From Pararhodospirillum photometricum DSM 122 (GTDB lineage Bacteria; Pseudomonadota; Alphaproteobacteria; Rhodospirillales; Rhodospirillaceae), in NCBI RefSeq assembly GCF_000284415.1, contig NC_017059.1, forward strand, positions 666,772-730,771: a stretch of DNA of 64,000 nucleotides, read 5' to 3'. The notes below the pieces were generated by a model. The model was not told the origin of the DNA. It ran no database searches and saw only the letters and a program-made list of their open reading frames with translations. A program made the translations under genes and the position numbers. Shown one piece after another: positions 27,779 to 37,345 of the stretch; position 1 is the first letter of the stretch, and each line of letters opens with the position of its first letter.

Positions 27779-28597
27779 TCAGGGGGGGCTCCCAAACAGC
27801 GTGGTGAGGGCGGCGTCGAGCGTGTCGAGCATGTCGGGGTCGTCGGTCAGGGGACGCACCAAGGCCATCCGGCAGGCTTCGAGCGGCGAGACGCCTTGGG
27901 TGATGAGTTGCCCCGCGTAGACGAGCAACCGCGTCGAGATCCCCTCATCGAGACCGTGTCCTTTGAGGTTGCGGCTCCTTTCGGCCATCTGGACCAAGCG
28001 CTCGGCCAGCACCAGCGAGACGCCGCTTTCGTGACGCACAATCTCTGCCTCGATCGCTGCAGGCGGATAGCCGAAGACCATGCCCCCGAAACGCTGACGG
28101 GTAGACGTTTTGAGGTCCTTGGTCAGGCTCTGATATCCGGGGTTGTAGCTGATGACGAGTTGGAAATCGGGATGGGCCTCGACCACCTCCCCCTTTTTGT
28201 CCAAGGGGAGGACACGGCGGTGGTCCGTCAGCGGATGGATCACCACAGTGGTGTCTTGACGGGCTTCAACTACCTCATCCAGGTAGCAAAGCGCGCCGAG
28301 GCGGGCGGCAAGGGTGAGCGGTCCGTCTTGCCAGCGGGTGCCGTCTCGGTCGATCAGGAAACGTCCCACCAGATCCGAGGCGGTCATGTCTTCGTGGCAG
28401 GCCACCGTGATCAGGGGTTTGCCCAGCCGCCAAGCCATGTGGGCCACGAAGCGCGACTTGCCGCACCCGGTCGGTCCCTTCAGCATCACCGGCATGCGCA
28501 CGGCGTGGGCGGCTTCAAACACGTCGATTTCATTGCCCACCGGGCAATAGTACGGCTCGCGCCGGAGGAGATAGGGCTCGCGTTGCGGCTCGCTCAT
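27779..28597 (-). CDS. cbbQ: CbbQ, AAA+ RuBisCO activase motor
   Basis: MoxR-class AAA+ ATPase, 272 residues from ATG at 28597. Walker A GPTGCGKS near residue 40, Walker B region [12 protein letters not shown], sensor 1 VISYNPGYQ, and the CbbQ-type C-terminus. It forms hexamers that with CbbO remodel inhibited RuBisCO. Reading further upstream would overlap cbbS. Sits between cbbS and cbbO, the arrangement of Q2O2/Q1O1-type activase operons. Confidence 0.95.
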   Translation of the reverse strand: MSEPQREPYLLRREPYYCPVGNEIDVFEAAHAVRMPVMLKGPTGCGKSRFVAHMAWRLGKPLITVACHEDMTASDLVGRFLIDRDGTRWQDGPLTLAARLGALCYLDEVVEARQDTTVVIHPLTDHRRVLPLDKKGEVVEAHPDFQLVISYNPGYQSLTKDLKTSTRQRFGGMVFGYPPAAIEAEIVRHESGVSLVLAERLVQMAERSRNLKGHGLDEGISTRLLVYAGQLITQGVSPLEACRMALVRPLTDDPDMLDTLDAALTTLFGSPP

Positions 28598-28668
28598 CGT
28601 CGGGTCCTCATCGTGGCGAAGGAAAGTGGAGCGCCGGGAAGTCGTGGCGGCGCTCCTGGCCTTGGGGA

Positions 28669-29025
28669 TCAGGAGGGACACGCGGCCCGATGGACGATCA
28701 AGGCGGTGCCCTGGCTTTGCTTGATCGTGTCGTATCCGATCAGCCGCACGTGATGCCCGGGATGGGCGGTCTTGCAGGCGTCGATTTCGCTCAGAATGCG
28801 ATCGACATTGGTTTCGCCAAAAAGGGGCAGCTTCCACATATACCAGTAGTGGCTCCGGGCATGGTGCGGCTCGGTGTGTTCAATGGCCGGGTTCCAGCCC
28901 TTGGCAACAATATAGTCGATTTGCTTGCGAAGCTGGGCGGCATCCATTGGTGGAAGATAGGAGAACGTCCCCAATTTCCGACTGTTGGGATCCGAGAGGC
29001 TGGACGCATAATCTTGCAGGGTCAT
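28669..29025 (-). CDS. cbbS: RuBisCO small subunit, form I
   Basis: 118-residue small subunit of L8S8 RuBisCO. Conserved features: [20 protein letters not shown] at the N-terminus, the GWNPAIEH and [13 protein letters not shown] region and [19 protein letters not shown] near the C-terminus. It lies 33 bases downstream of cbbL. The short betaA-betaB loop fits the proteobacterial form IA/IB-like branch and not the red-type form IC, which has a C-terminal extension. Confidence 0.96.
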   Translation of the reverse strand: MTLQDYASSLSDPNSRKLGTFSYLPPMDAAQLRKQIDYIVAKGWNPAIEHTEPHHARSHYWYMWKLPLFGETNVDRILSEIDACKTAHPGHHVRLIGYDTIKQSQGTALIVHRAACPS

Positions 29026-29058
29026 GATGTTTCTCTGAACTTGAGACGGTTGGGGGGC

Positions 29059-30477
29059 TTATTTGTGGGAAACGTCCAGGGTGTCTACGGTCTCAAACTC
29101 AAATTTTACTTCCTTCCAGGTCTCCATCGCCATTTTCAGTTCTGGGCTGTGGCGAGCCGCCGCCGTCAGGATGGCCTTGCCTTCGCTCTCCAGCGACCGT
29201 CCCTCGTTTCGCGCCTGGACGCAGGCCTCCAGGGCCACCCGATTGGCCGCTGCGCCCGCCGCATTCCCCCAGGGATGCCCCAAGGTGCCGCCGCCAAACT
29301 GGAACACCGCATCGTCGCCGAAGATCGCCAGAAGGGCCGGCATGTGCCAAACGTGGATCCCTCCCGAGGCGACCGGCATCACGGAAGGCATATGCCCCCA
29401 GTCCTGGTCGAAGAAAATGCCGCGCGACCGGTCTTCCTTGACGTGACGCTCGCGCATGAGGTCGATCCAGCCCAAGGTGGCGTCCCGGTCGCCCTCCAGC
29501 TTGCCAACCACGGTGCCCGAGTGCAGATGGTCACCCCCCAGCAGGCGCAGCAGCTTGGCCAGAACACGAAAGTTGATGCCGTGCATGGGGTTGCGATCGA
29601 TCACGGCGTGCATCGCCCGGTGAACGTGCAAAAGCATGCCGTTGTTCCGGCACCATCGCGACAAACTGGCATGCGCGGCCCAGCCGATGGTCAGGTAGTC
29701 GCTCATAATGATCGGCGTGCCGATCTCCTTGGCGAACGCGGCCCGCTGATAGATGTCCTCCATGGTCGGCGCGGTGACGTTGAGATAATGGCCCTTGCGC
29801 TCTCCTGTCTCCGCCTCGGCCTTTTCGATGGCCTCCTGGCAAAACAAAAAGCGGTCACGCCAACGCATGAACGGCTGAGAATTGACGTTCTCGTCATCCT
29901 TGGTGAAATCAAGCCCGCCGCGCAGGCACTCATAGACAGCGCGGCCGTAGTTTTTGGCGGAAAGACCAAGTTTTGGCTTGATGGTGCAGCCCAGCAAGGG
30001 GCGGCCATACTTATCCAGGAGATCGCGCTCGACCTGGATGCCATGCGGCGGTCCGTCGCACGTCGTGACAAACCACAGCGGAAACCGCACGTCTTCCAGG
30101 CGTAGCGAGCGCACCGCCTTGAAGCCAAAGACGTTGCCCACCAGGGAGGTGAACACGTTGACGATCGAGCCCTCCTCGAAGAGACCCATCGGATAGGCAA
30201 TAAAAGCGTAGAACGCCTCGTCATGACCAGGGACGTCTTCAATGGCGTAGGCCCGACCCTTGTAATAATCGAGATCAGTCAGAAGGTCGGTCCACACCGT
30301 GGTCCAGGTGGCGGTGGAGGATTCAGCGCAAACAGCGGCTGCCGCTTCCTCACGGGGCACTCCAGGCTGGGGAACAACCTTGAAACAGGCCAGAATGTCA
30401 CTGTCTTTTGGGGTGTAATTCGGATCCCAATAGGTCTCCCGGTATTCCTTGACGCCGGCCTGGTACGTCTTTCCCAT
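29059..30477 (-). CDS. cbbL: RuBisCO large subunit, form I (form IA-like)
   Basis: 472-residue catalytic subunit of the CO2-fixing enzyme. Catalytic and carbamylation motifs are intact: [16 protein letters not shown] (active-site Lys), [17 protein letters not shown] (carbamylated Lys with Asp/Glu for Mg2+), [24 protein letters not shown] (loop 6 Lys) and [17 protein letters not shown]. The N-terminus [25 protein letters not shown] and the overall sequence are like form IA enzymes of Chromatiaceae and thiobacilli, not the form II type best known from Rhodospirillum rubrum. ATG 30477 is preceded by GAGGAGAG. Transcribed divergently from cbbR. Confidence 0.97.
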   Translation of the reverse strand: MGKTYQAGVKEYRETYWDPNYTPKDSDILACFKVVPQPGVPREEAAAAVCAESSTATWTTVWTDLLTDLDYYKGRAYAIEDVPGHDEAFYAFIAYPMGLFEEGSIVNVFTSLVGNVFGFKAVRSLRLEDVRFPLWFVTTCDGPPHGIQVERDLLDKYGRPLLGCTIKPKLGLSAKNYGRAVYECLRGGLDFTKDDENVNSQPFMRWRDRFLFCQEAIEKAEAETGERKGHYLNVTAPTMEDIYQRAAFAKEIGTPIIMSDYLTIGWAAHASLSRWCRNNGMLLHVHRAMHAVIDRNPMHGINFRVLAKLLRLLGGDHLHSGTVVGKLEGDRDATLGWIDLMRERHVKEDRSRGIFFDQDWGHMPSVMPVASGGIHVWHMPALLAIFGDDAVFQFGGGTLGHPWGNAAGAAANRVALEACVQARNEGRSLESEGKAILTAAARHSPELKMAMETWKEVKFEFETVDTLDVSHK

Positions 30478-30551
30478 GGTTCTCTCCTCGTTGCCAACGA
30501 TGCGCCTAAGAGGGGTGGGGCGTCGTTGGGCTTGACTTTACGAAGAGCTAA

Positions 30552-30603
30552 CCATAAACAAAAATTAATTGATTTTATTTCCAGGATATACACTTGTTTA
30601 TGG
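30552..30603. promoter_or_regulatory. inverted repeat in the cbbR-cbbL divergent promoter
   Basis: CCATAAACA (30552-30560) and TGTTTATGG (30595-30603) are perfect 9-base inverted repeats 34 bases apart in a very AT-rich 130-base region between cbbL and cbbR. They are plausible paired sites for the LysR-type regulator CbbR, which binds such divergent promoters. No unambiguous -35/-10 was assigned. Confidence 0.4.
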
Positions 30604-30610
30604 ATCTCGC

Positions 30611-31493
30611 ATGCACCTGACCTTGCAGCAAATGCGTTTGTTCGAGGCCGTGGCGCGGCACCGGAGTTTTACCCGTGCCGCGCAAGAACTCCATCTGACC
30701 CAGCCGGCGGTCTCAATTCAGGTGAAGCGGCTGGAAGAAAATGCCGGCAGCATTCTCGTCGAGCACATGGGCAAGCGTCTGTTTCTCACGCCGGCGGGGC
30801 ATGCCGTTTACGAGGCGTGTGTCGATATTCTTGGGCGGCTGCGCCTGCTTGATCAGGCTCTTGATGATCTTCGCGCCGATGTACGCGGGCCCTTGGAGTT
30901 GTCGGTGGTCACGTCGGCGAAGTACATTATCCCCCCCCTCCTTGGGGCCTTTATTGCCGATCACCCCGCCGTGACCCCGCGCTTGATCGTCACCAACCGG
31001 GCCCGGGTTATCGAACGCCTTGCCGACAACCGAGACGATTTTGTCATCATGGGCCAAATCCCGCCGGAGCTGGAGGTTGAGGCCCATCCGTTTTTGGATA
31101 ACCTGCTGATGATCGTCGCTCACCCCCCGCCATCCTCTCGTCGGGCAGCGCGGTCTTGCCGCCCCGGCCTTGGCCGGGGAGCGCTTCTTGGTGCGTGAAC
31201 GGGGGTCCGGGACCCGCAAGGCGTTGGAACAGGCCCTCTCAGAGGCGGGGATTGCCTTAGCCCCTTATATGGAGTTGGGCAGCACCGAAGCGATCAAGCA
31301 GGCCGTGATGGCCAACCTGGGGATTTCTCTTTTACCGCTCAAAAGCATGGAACTGGAGCGGGAGACCGGGCGTTTGATCTGTCTCGACGTCGAAGGGTTC
31401 CCGTTGGTACGGCGATGGAATGTGGTCCATCTGAAGGGAAAAACCCTCTCGACGGTTGCGCGGACTTTTCTTGGCTTTTTGTTGGGGAACTAA
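30611..31493 (+). CDS. cbbR: CbbR, LysR-type regulator of the cbb operon, frameshifted
   Basis: LysR-type activator: N-terminal helix-turn-helix (LTLQQMRLFEAVARHRSFTRAAQ split over residues 4-26, LTQPAVSIQVKRLE) and a periplasmic-binding-like effector domain (VVTSAKYIIPPLLGAF; later SGTRKALEQALSEAGI, GISLLPLKSMELE). The two halves are in different frames; the switch falls at the C6 run 31123-31128. With five C the protein reads through IVAHPRHPLVGQ and is about 293 residues, a normal CbbR length. The position divergent to cbbL supports the assignment. Either a sequencing error or a real null allele. Confidence 0.9.
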
Positions 31494-31501
31494 AAAGTAA
31501 A

Positions 31502-31533
31502 TCTGGGGAAGCGGGGCTTCCCCAGGCCCCTCC
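31502..31533. repeat. diverged palindromic repeat (GGGGAAGC type)
   Basis: TCTGGGGAAGC, GGG, GCTTCCCCAGGCCCCTC: the core GGAGGC is replaced by GGAAGC on both arms, a compensatory change that keeps the hairpin. It lies between convergent cbbR and lexA. Confidence 0.7.
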
Positions 31534-31535
31534 CT

Positions 31536-32261
31536 TCAATACTGGCGGATGATGCCAACAAGCCTTCCTTGGATCCGCACCCGGTCGGGCCCATGGATCA
31601 TGGTTTTGAAGGCTTTGTTGGCCGGCTCCAGGGCGATGGAATCTCCCTTGCGCCGCAGTCGCTTTAACGTCGCCTCTTCTTCATCCACCAAAGCCACGAC
31701 GATGGTACCGTTTTCGGCGGTGTCGCAGCGGCGCAAGATGGCGATGTCGCCGTTCAAGATCCCGGCTTCAATCATCGACTCTCCCTCGACGGTCAACGCG
31801 AAGTGTTCTCCTCCGCCCGTGAGCAAGGCGGTGGGGACGTCGATATGGGCGGTGGGATCATTGAGCGCTGCGACGGGAGTGCCGGCTGCGATCTTTCCCA
31901 AAAGGGGGAGGGTGACCGATGAGGCCGGTGTGGCTTCTGTGACCACTGCGGCGGGGAGCGACGGGGTAAAGTTTCCCTCGATCACTTTGGGCGAAAAGCG
32001 TGTTTCAGGATCCCGGGCGCGTGGCAGAGCCTCTTCCGGCACTTGATTGTCGGGCAGGCGCAAGACTTCCAGCGCGCGGGCCCGGTGGGGAAGGCGACGC
32101 AAAAAGCCCCGTTCCTCCAGTCCCTTGATCAGGCGATGGATCCCGGATTTCGATTTCAGTTCAAGGGCATCACGCATTTCGTCAAACGAGGGGGATACCC
32201 CGGTCGTGCGCAGCCGCTGATCGATAAAGGACAGCAGCAGGTATTGTTTGCGCGTCAGCAT
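31536..32261 (-). CDS. lexA: LexA repressor
   Basis: SOS repressor, 241 residues. N-terminal winged helix ([38 protein letters not shown]) and C-terminal S24 autoprotease: cleavage site A126-G127 (KIAAGTPV), nucleophile S162 (VEGESMI) and K200 (EEATLKR). The ~35-residue linker between domains is longer than in E. coli, as usual in alphaproteobacteria. A GTTC-N7-GTTC box lies 48 bases upstream, so it is autoregulated. Confidence 0.97.
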   Translation of the reverse strand: MLTRKQYLLLSFIDQRLRTTGVSPSFDEMRDALELKSKSGIHRLIKGLEERGFLRRLPHRARALEVLRLPDNQVPEEALPRARDPETRFSPKVIEGNFTPSLPAAVVTEATPASSVTLPLLGKIAAGTPVAALNDPTAHIDVPTALLTGGGEHFALTVEGESMIEAGILNGDIAILRRCDTAENGTIVVALVDEEEATLKRLRRKGDSIALEPANKAFKTMIHGPDRVRIQGRLVGIIRQY

Positions 32262-32283
32262 GACCGTGACTCCCTGGCGCGAG

Positions 32284-32298
32284 GAACTAAACGTGAAT
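32284..32298 (-). promoter_or_regulatory. imperfect second LexA box
   Basis: GAAC-TAAACGT-GAAT, one base away from GAAC-N7-GAAC (the complement-orientation SOS box). 22 bases upstream of the lexA start and 10 bases from the perfect box. Confidence 0.4.
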
Positions 32299-32308
32299 AT
32301 GCTAAAAA

Positions 32309-32323
32309 GTTCTACTTTGGTTC
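32309..32323 (+). promoter_or_regulatory. LexA (SOS) box
   Basis: GTTC-TACTTTG-GTTC, an exact match to the alphaproteobacterial direct-repeat SOS box GTTC-N7-GTTC, 48 bases upstream of lexA. Confidence 0.85.
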
Positions 32324-32338
32324 CTGCTCAGGGTCAAG

Positions 32339-32365
32339 AAAAAAGGGGGGCAGGTGGCCCCCCTT
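32339..32365 (-). terminator. Rho-independent terminator of trpGDC
   Basis: On the minus strand AAGGGGGGC, loop CACCT, GCCCCCCTT, then a T run, 38 bases after the trpC stop. It separates trpGDC from lexA. Confidence 0.87.
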
Positions 32366-32402
32366 CGCGTCGTCTTGGTTGAGCCTGCGCCCGCCTCCCC
32401 GG

Positions 32403-33200
32403 TTAGGGGGCGATCAGGGCCCGAGTTGCGGCTTCCACGTCGGGTTGCCGCATAAAATGCTCGCCAATAAGGAAGCGCCGAGCCCCCACGGCGCCCATGC
32501 GGGCCAGATCATCCCGGGTTCGCAGGCCGCTTTCCGCAACCAACACCCGGCCCTCTGGCAGCATCCGGGCCAGACGCTCGGTGGTGGTCAGGTCGGTGAC
32601 CAGGGTTTTGAGGTTGCGGTTGTTGACCCCGATCAACGGGGTGGTCAGGCAGGCCAGAGCCCGCTCCATTTCTCCCTCGTCGTGGACCTCGGCCAAGACA
32701 TCCATGTCGAGGTCATGGGCCAGGGCTTCCATTTCGGCGGCCTGGGCGTTGTCAAGGGCGGCGAGGATCAACAAGATGCAATCGGCGCCCATGGCCCGGG
32801 CTTCCAGCACCTGCCAGGGATCGATCATAAAATCCTTGCGCAAGACGGGCAGGGGGACCGCCGCCCGCGCCGCCACCAAATACTCCTCGGCTCCCAAAAA
32901 ACGGGTCTCTTCGGTCAGAATCGACAAGCACGCCGCGCCAGCCCGGTGATAGGCTTGGGCCAAGGTCACCGGGTCGAAATCTGGCCGGATCAAGCCCGCC
33001 GAGGGGGACGCCTTTTTGATCTCGGCAATCAGGGCCCAGTGCCCGCGATCGGCCACCGCACTCAACGCCTGGGCAAAGCCGCGCGTTTGATCGTTGGCGT
33101 CGGCGATGTGCTGGCGCAAGACGGACTCGGGGCGCGCAAGGCGCCGACGCGCCACGCTGTCGCGGGTGTCGTTGCAAATGGCTCGCAGAACGTCGCTCAC
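32403..33200 (-). CDS. trpC: indole-3-glycerol phosphate synthase
   Basis: (beta/alpha)8-barrel enzyme closing the indole ring in tryptophan synthesis. 265 residues, with the family motif [15 protein letters not shown], catalytic [10 protein letters not shown], the [10 protein letters not shown] strand, [11 protein letters not shown] and [12 protein letters not shown]. It is a monofunctional TrpC without the TrpF domain. The start overlaps the trpD stop by 4 bases. Confidence 0.97.
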   Translation of the reverse strand: MSDVLRAICNDTRDSVARRRLARPESVLRQHIADANDQTRGFAQALSAVADRGHWALIAEIKKASPSAGLIRPDFDPVTLAQAYHRAGAACLSILTEETRFLGAEEYLVAARAAVPLPVLRKDFMIDPWQVLEARAMGADCILLILAALDNAQAAEMEALAHDLDMDVLAEVHDEGEMERALACLTTPLIGVNNRNLKTLVTDLTTTERLARMLPEGRVLVAESGLRTRDDLARMGAVGARRFLIGEHFMRQPDVEAATRALIAP

Positions 33201-34234
33201 GATCCCGTCCCATTGGTTACCGCGACCATGCGCGTCAGGACATCAAGGGCCTTGCCGCTATCAATCGCCGCCTGGGCCTGAGCCGCCCCCTCGCTCAAGG
33301 AGCTTGCCCGTCCCGCCACCACCAGGGCCGCCGCCGCATTCAGCACCACGATATCCCGGTAAGGACCGGGCTGCCCCGCCAGCAAGGCCCGCACCGCGTC
33401 GGCATTGGTGGCCGGATCGCCCCCCTTCAGGTCCTCGGGTTTGGCCACGGGGAGGCCCGCATCACCGGGCGTAATGGTGAAACGACGAACCACACCCGCC
33501 CGGTACTCGGCGACCAGGGTTGGTCCCGTGGTGGTGACTTCGTCCAGGCCATCCGAGCCGTGCACGACCCAGGCCCGTTCGGCGCCCAGACGGCCCAGCA
33601 CCTGGGCCAAGGGTTCCACCCAGGTATCGGCAAAAACCCCCATCAGCTCAAAGCGAGCCCCGGCCGGGTTGGCCAGTGGCCCCAGGAGGTTGAACAAAGT
33701 CCGGGTTCCCAGTTCCCCGCGAACCGGCGCCACATGCTTCATGGCGCTGTGGTGGCGCTGGGCGAACATGAACCCGATGCCTACCTCCCGCAACGAGGCC
33801 TCGACCCGGGTTGGCTCGGCCTCCAGATTGATCCCCAGAGCCGCCAGAACGTCGGCCGAGCCGCTCTTGGAGGAGGCCGCCCGGTTGCCGTGCTTGGCCA
33901 CCGGCACGCCACAGGCCGCCGTCACCAGGGCGGCGGCGGTGGAGATGTTGTAAGTCCCGGCACAGTCGCCCCCGGTGCCCACCAGATCAATGGCGCCCTC
34001 GGGGGCGGTGATCGGCGTTGCCTTGGCCCGCATGATCCGAGCGGCGGCGGTAATTTCCTCCACCGTCTCGCCCCGTACCCGCAGAGCCATCAGGAAGGCT
34101 CCCATCTGGGCGGGCGTGGCATTGCCCGACATGATGGCCTCAAAGGCCCGGGCCGCATCGGCTTCGCTCAAGGGACGTCCTGTCGCCACCATGGCGATCA
34201 GGGGTTTCATGTCTATGTCGTCCGTGCTGCTCAT
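33197..34234 (-). CDS. trpD: anthranilate phosphoribosyltransferase
   Basis: Transfers ribose-5-phosphate from PRPP to anthranilate. 345 residues with the glycine loop [19 protein letters not shown], the [16 protein letters not shown] stretch, [18 protein letters not shown], and [16 protein letters not shown]. Lies between trpG (48-base gap) and trpC (overlap). Confidence 0.97.
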   Translation of the reverse strand: MSSTDDIDMKPLIAMVATGRPLSEADAARAFEAIMSGNATPAQMGAFLMALRVRGETVEEITAAARIMRAKATPITAPEGAIDLVGTGGDCAGTYNISTAAALVTAACGVPVAKHGNRAASSKSGSADVLAALGINLEAEPTRVEASLREVGIGFMFAQRHHSAMKHVAPVRGELGTRTLFNLLGPLANPAGARFELMGVFADTWVEPLAQVLGRLGAERAWVVHGSDGLDEVTTTGPTLVAEYRAGVVRRFTITPGDAGLPVAKPEDLKGGDPATNADAVRALLAGQPGPYRDIVVLNAAAALVVAGRASSLSEGAAQAQAAIDSGKALDVLTRMVAVTNGTGS

Positions 34235-34282
34235 CGCCCGAGTCTTCCCCCCCTTTTTCTGACCTTAATCGCTCCTTGCGCC

Positions 34283-34858
34283 CTAACGCGCCGCAGCCGT
34301 CAGGAAATTCTGCAAAAGCGCGTGACCGCCTTGTGTCTCAATGCTTTCGGGATGAAACTGCACCCCGTGGACCGGCAGGCTCTTGTGCGACAGGCCCATG
34401 ATCAGGCCGTCGTCGCTCCAGGCTGTGATCTCCAGGCACTCGGGCAGGTCGTCGCGCCGCACCACCAAGGAATGATAGCGCGTGCCGCGAAACGGCTTGG
34501 GCAAGCCTGTGAAAACGCCACCATCGGCATGATGAATTTCGCTGACCTTGCCGTGCATCGGCTTGGGGGCGCGAACGACTTTGCCGCCGAACACTTGCCC
34601 GATGGTTTGATGTCCCAGGCAGACCCCCATCACCGGCACCTGGGCCGTCGCGGCTTTGCGCACGAGGTCCAAGCAGATGCCGGCCCGGTCGGGATCGCAG
34701 GGCCCCGGGGAGATGACCACGCCTTGCGGCCGCAGGGCCAGGGCCTCGTCGGCGGTCAAGGCATCGTTGCGCCGCACGACGACCTCGGCGCCCAGGTCTC
34801 CCAGGTAGTGCCAAAGGTTATACGTGAAGCTGTCGTAGTTATCGATCAGCAGGAACAT
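34283..34858 (-). CDS. trpG: anthranilate synthase glutamine amidotransferase subunit
   Basis: 191-residue class I glutamine amidotransferase supplying ammonia for anthranilate or aminodeoxychorismate. Motifs: [23 protein letters not shown], nucleophile C80 in [10 protein letters not shown] and the catalytic His in VQFHPESI. Gene order with trpD and trpC favours TrpG over PabA, although one protein may serve both pathways. trpE is not next to it. Confidence 0.95.
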   Translation of the reverse strand: MFLLIDNYDSFTYNLWHYLGDLGAEVVVRRNDALTADEALALRPQGVVISPGPCDPDRAGICLDLVRKAATAQVPVMGVCLGHQTIGQVFGGKVVRAPKPMHGKVSEIHHADGGVFTGLPKPFRGTRYHSLVVRRDDLPECLEITAWSDDGLIMGLSHKSLPVHGVQFHPESIETQGGHALLQNFLTAAAR

Positions 34859-35009
34859 TTACGAAACCCGGTTCAGGACACTACAGTGAAGACGCGCCCG
34901 TCAAGGGTGCGCCGGGCCAGAGGCGGCAAAGAGTGCCGCTCCCGGACCGGGGCGTCAAGCACCCCATCAAGGTTTCCTAAGGCAATCGGGGGAAGGACGG
35001 CACAGGCAA

Positions 35010-35085
35010 GGCTGGGGCATCCCTCGGTCCGAGGGGCCTGAGACCGAGGGGCTGGGGAGGTTGTGTCTCCCCGGCTCTCCCTTCC
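35010..35085. repeat. complex palindromic repeat upstream of copA
   Basis: Rearranged copy of the dispersed element: GGCTGGGGCATCC, then CTCGGTCCGAGGGGCCTGAG, then CCGAGGGGCTGGGGAGG with TCTCCCCGG. It lies in the 280-base gap between divergent trpG and copA, which otherwise shows no gene. Confidence 0.55.
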
Positions 35086-35140
35086 CCAAACGGGATGCGC
35101 TCCGGGGTGTTTCCCTCGGCCAACTCAGGAGAGGCAGAAC

Positions 35141-37338
35141 ATGTCCACCGAGCTTGTATCATCGCCGCCGCAGACGGTGGATCTCGTCATTTCCGGCATG
35201 AGCTGTGCTGCGTGCTCCACCCGGCTCGAACGGGTTCTCGGCAAGGTGCCCGGGGTCAGCGAGGCCAGCGTCAATCTGGCCACCGAACGCGCCCGGGTGG
35301 TGGTCGCGGGCGGGGCGGCCCGGCTCGACGACTTGGTGGCGGCTGTCACCGGCGCCGGGTTCGGGGCTCGCTTGGCGGATGACCGACCCGAGCCGTCGCG
35401 CGATGCCTCGGCCGACGGTTTTTTCTTTTTTTCGCTCTGTCCGCCCTGTTGAGCGTCCCTTTGCTCTGGGACATGGTCGCGGCCATGACCGGGATGCCGG
35501 GGCGGGTCGGTCCGGTGGGCCAACTGGTGCTGGGCACCCTTGTGCAGGTCACGGCGGGCTTGCGCTTTTATCGGGGGGCCTGGAGCGCCCTTAAAGGGGG
35601 GGCCGGCACCATGGATACCCTGGTGGCCCTGGGCACGACGGCCGCTTGGGGGCTGTCGGCCTACCGGGTGGTGATGGGGCAAGAGGGGCAGGGCCTCTAC
35701 TTTGAGAGTGCCGCCGTGGTCATCACCCTGGTCCTGCTCGGCAAGGGCCTGGAAACCCGGGCCCGCCACAAGGCCGCCTCCATGATCCGCGCCTTGATGG
35801 CTTTGCGTCCGACCCTGGCCCATCTCGAACGCGACGGCCAGTTGGAGGACGTGGAGGCCGAGCGCCTGCGGCCTGGGGATCGGGTGGTGGTGCGGCCGGG
35901 GGAGGCCTTGCCCGCCGATGGGCGCATTGAGGAGGGCACCGCCGCCCTTGATGAGAGTCTGGTCACCGGCGAAAGCCTGCCCGTCGCCCGGGGGCCGGGA
36001 GATCGCGTCATTGGCGGCGCCGTGGTGACCGATGGCTTGCTGCGGGTCCGGGTCGAGGCCGCCGGCGACGCCGCCGTGCTGGCCCGCCTGATCCGCCTAG
36101 TCGAGGCCGCCCAAGCCGCCAAGGCTCCCGTCCAGCGTCTTGTCGATCGCGTGGCCGCAATTTTCGTGCCTGTGGTCATCGTGCTGGCTGGCCTCACCTT
36201 CTTGGGGTGGTGGGGGCTGGCGGGAGCCACCGAGCCGGCCCTTAGTGCTGCCATTTCCGTTTTGGTCGTGGCCTGTCCGTGTGCCCTGGGTTTGGCCACG
36301 CCCACCGCCGTGATGGTCGGGACTGGCTTGGCGGCCCGCCGGGGTATCCTGATTCGCGATGCCAGCGCCTTGGAGCAGATTTGCGCCGTGAAGACGGTGG
36401 TTTTCGATAAAACCGGGACTCTGACCGCCGGGCGGCCGGCGCTAACCCGTCTCGTGGTCGCCGATCCGGGCGACGCTGACGAGACCGTGCTGCGGTTGGC
36501 CGCCAGCGCCCAGCAAGGCAGCGCCCACCCGCTGGCCCGGGCCCTGCGTGACGCCGCTCAAGACCGGGGGGTGACCTTGGAGCCGTTTTCGGCCTTCACC
36601 TCGGTGCCGGGGCAGGGGGTCGGGGCTCAGGTGGGGGAGGTCCGGGTGTGGCTGGGCAGTCGCCGTTTTATTGAAAACTTGGGCCTTGATCCGTCGCCTC
36701 TGGACACCCTCGCCGTTTCGCTGGAAGAAGAGGGGGCCTCGGCCGTCTGGATGGCCGTGGGCAATCCTCCTCGGCGTCTCGTGGCTCTGTTTGGGTTGGC
36801 GGATTCTCTGCGGCCCACCGCTCGCGAAGCGGTTGCCCGCCTCAAGGCCCGGGGGTTGGACGTCATTTTGCTAACCGGCGATGCCGAGCGGGTCGCCAAG
36901 GTCGTGGCCGAGCGTCTGGGCATTGATGACTATCGCGCGGGTGTGCCCCCCGAGGACAAGGCCCGCGTGGTGGCCGAGCTGCGCCGCACCGGCCCCGGGG
37001 TGGCCATGGTGGGCGACGGAGTCAACGATGCCCCCGCGCTGGCCGAGGCCGATGTGGGCATCGCCATGGGCACCGGGGCCGATGCCGCCATGGAAACCGC
37101 CGGCATGACCTTGATGCGGGGAGATCCCGCCTTGCTCGTGGAGGCCCTTAGCCTGTCGCGGGCCACCGTGCGACGCATTCGCGTCAATCTTTTTTGGGCT
37201 TTTGCGTATAACGTGATTGCCTTGCCGCTCGCGGCGGCTGGGATTCTTTCGCCCATGATCGCCGGTGCGGCCATGGCTTTGTCCAGCGTGTCGGTGGTCG
37301 CCAGCTCGCTGTGGTTGCGTCGGTGGCGACCGGAGTAA
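35141..37338 (+). CDS. copA: CopA-type copper-exporting P1B ATPase, MBD and pump in different frames
   Basis: Cu(I)-exporting ATPase. The ATG at 35141 (after AGGAGAGG) starts an HMA metal-binding domain with C22-x2-C25 (GMSCAACSTR); this frame ends at TGA 35450-35452 after 103 residues. The -1 frame continues with eight membrane helices and all P-type motifs: LVTGESLP, copper-site CPC in VVACPCALGLATPT, phosphorylation site VFDKTGTLT, AHPLARAL and MVGDGVNDAPAL. Joined, the protein is about 732 residues, a normal CopA. The frame switch coincides with the heptamer T-TTT-TTC. It could be programmed -1 frameshifting, a mutation or a sequencing error. There is only one HMA domain. Confidence 0.93.
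35419..35455 (+). other. candidate -1 ribosomal frameshift site in copA
   Basis: Slippery heptamer T-TTT-TTC at 35419-35425, positioned in the zero frame so that a -1 slip enters exactly the frame of the ATPase. Seven bases further downstream CGCTC (35433-35437) and GAGCG (35451-35455) can form a 5-base-pair hairpin with a 13-base loop. The zero-frame stop lies at 35450-35452. E. coli copA is known to use such a site to make both pump and chaperone. Confidence 0.4.
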
Positions 37339-37345
37339 ATGCCTG

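Noticed and set aside
35426-35432. T7 run in copA as a second slippery heptamer
   Set aside because: In the zero frame it is preceded by C, so a -1 slip would mismatch the P-site codon; the upstream T-TTT-TTC fits better.
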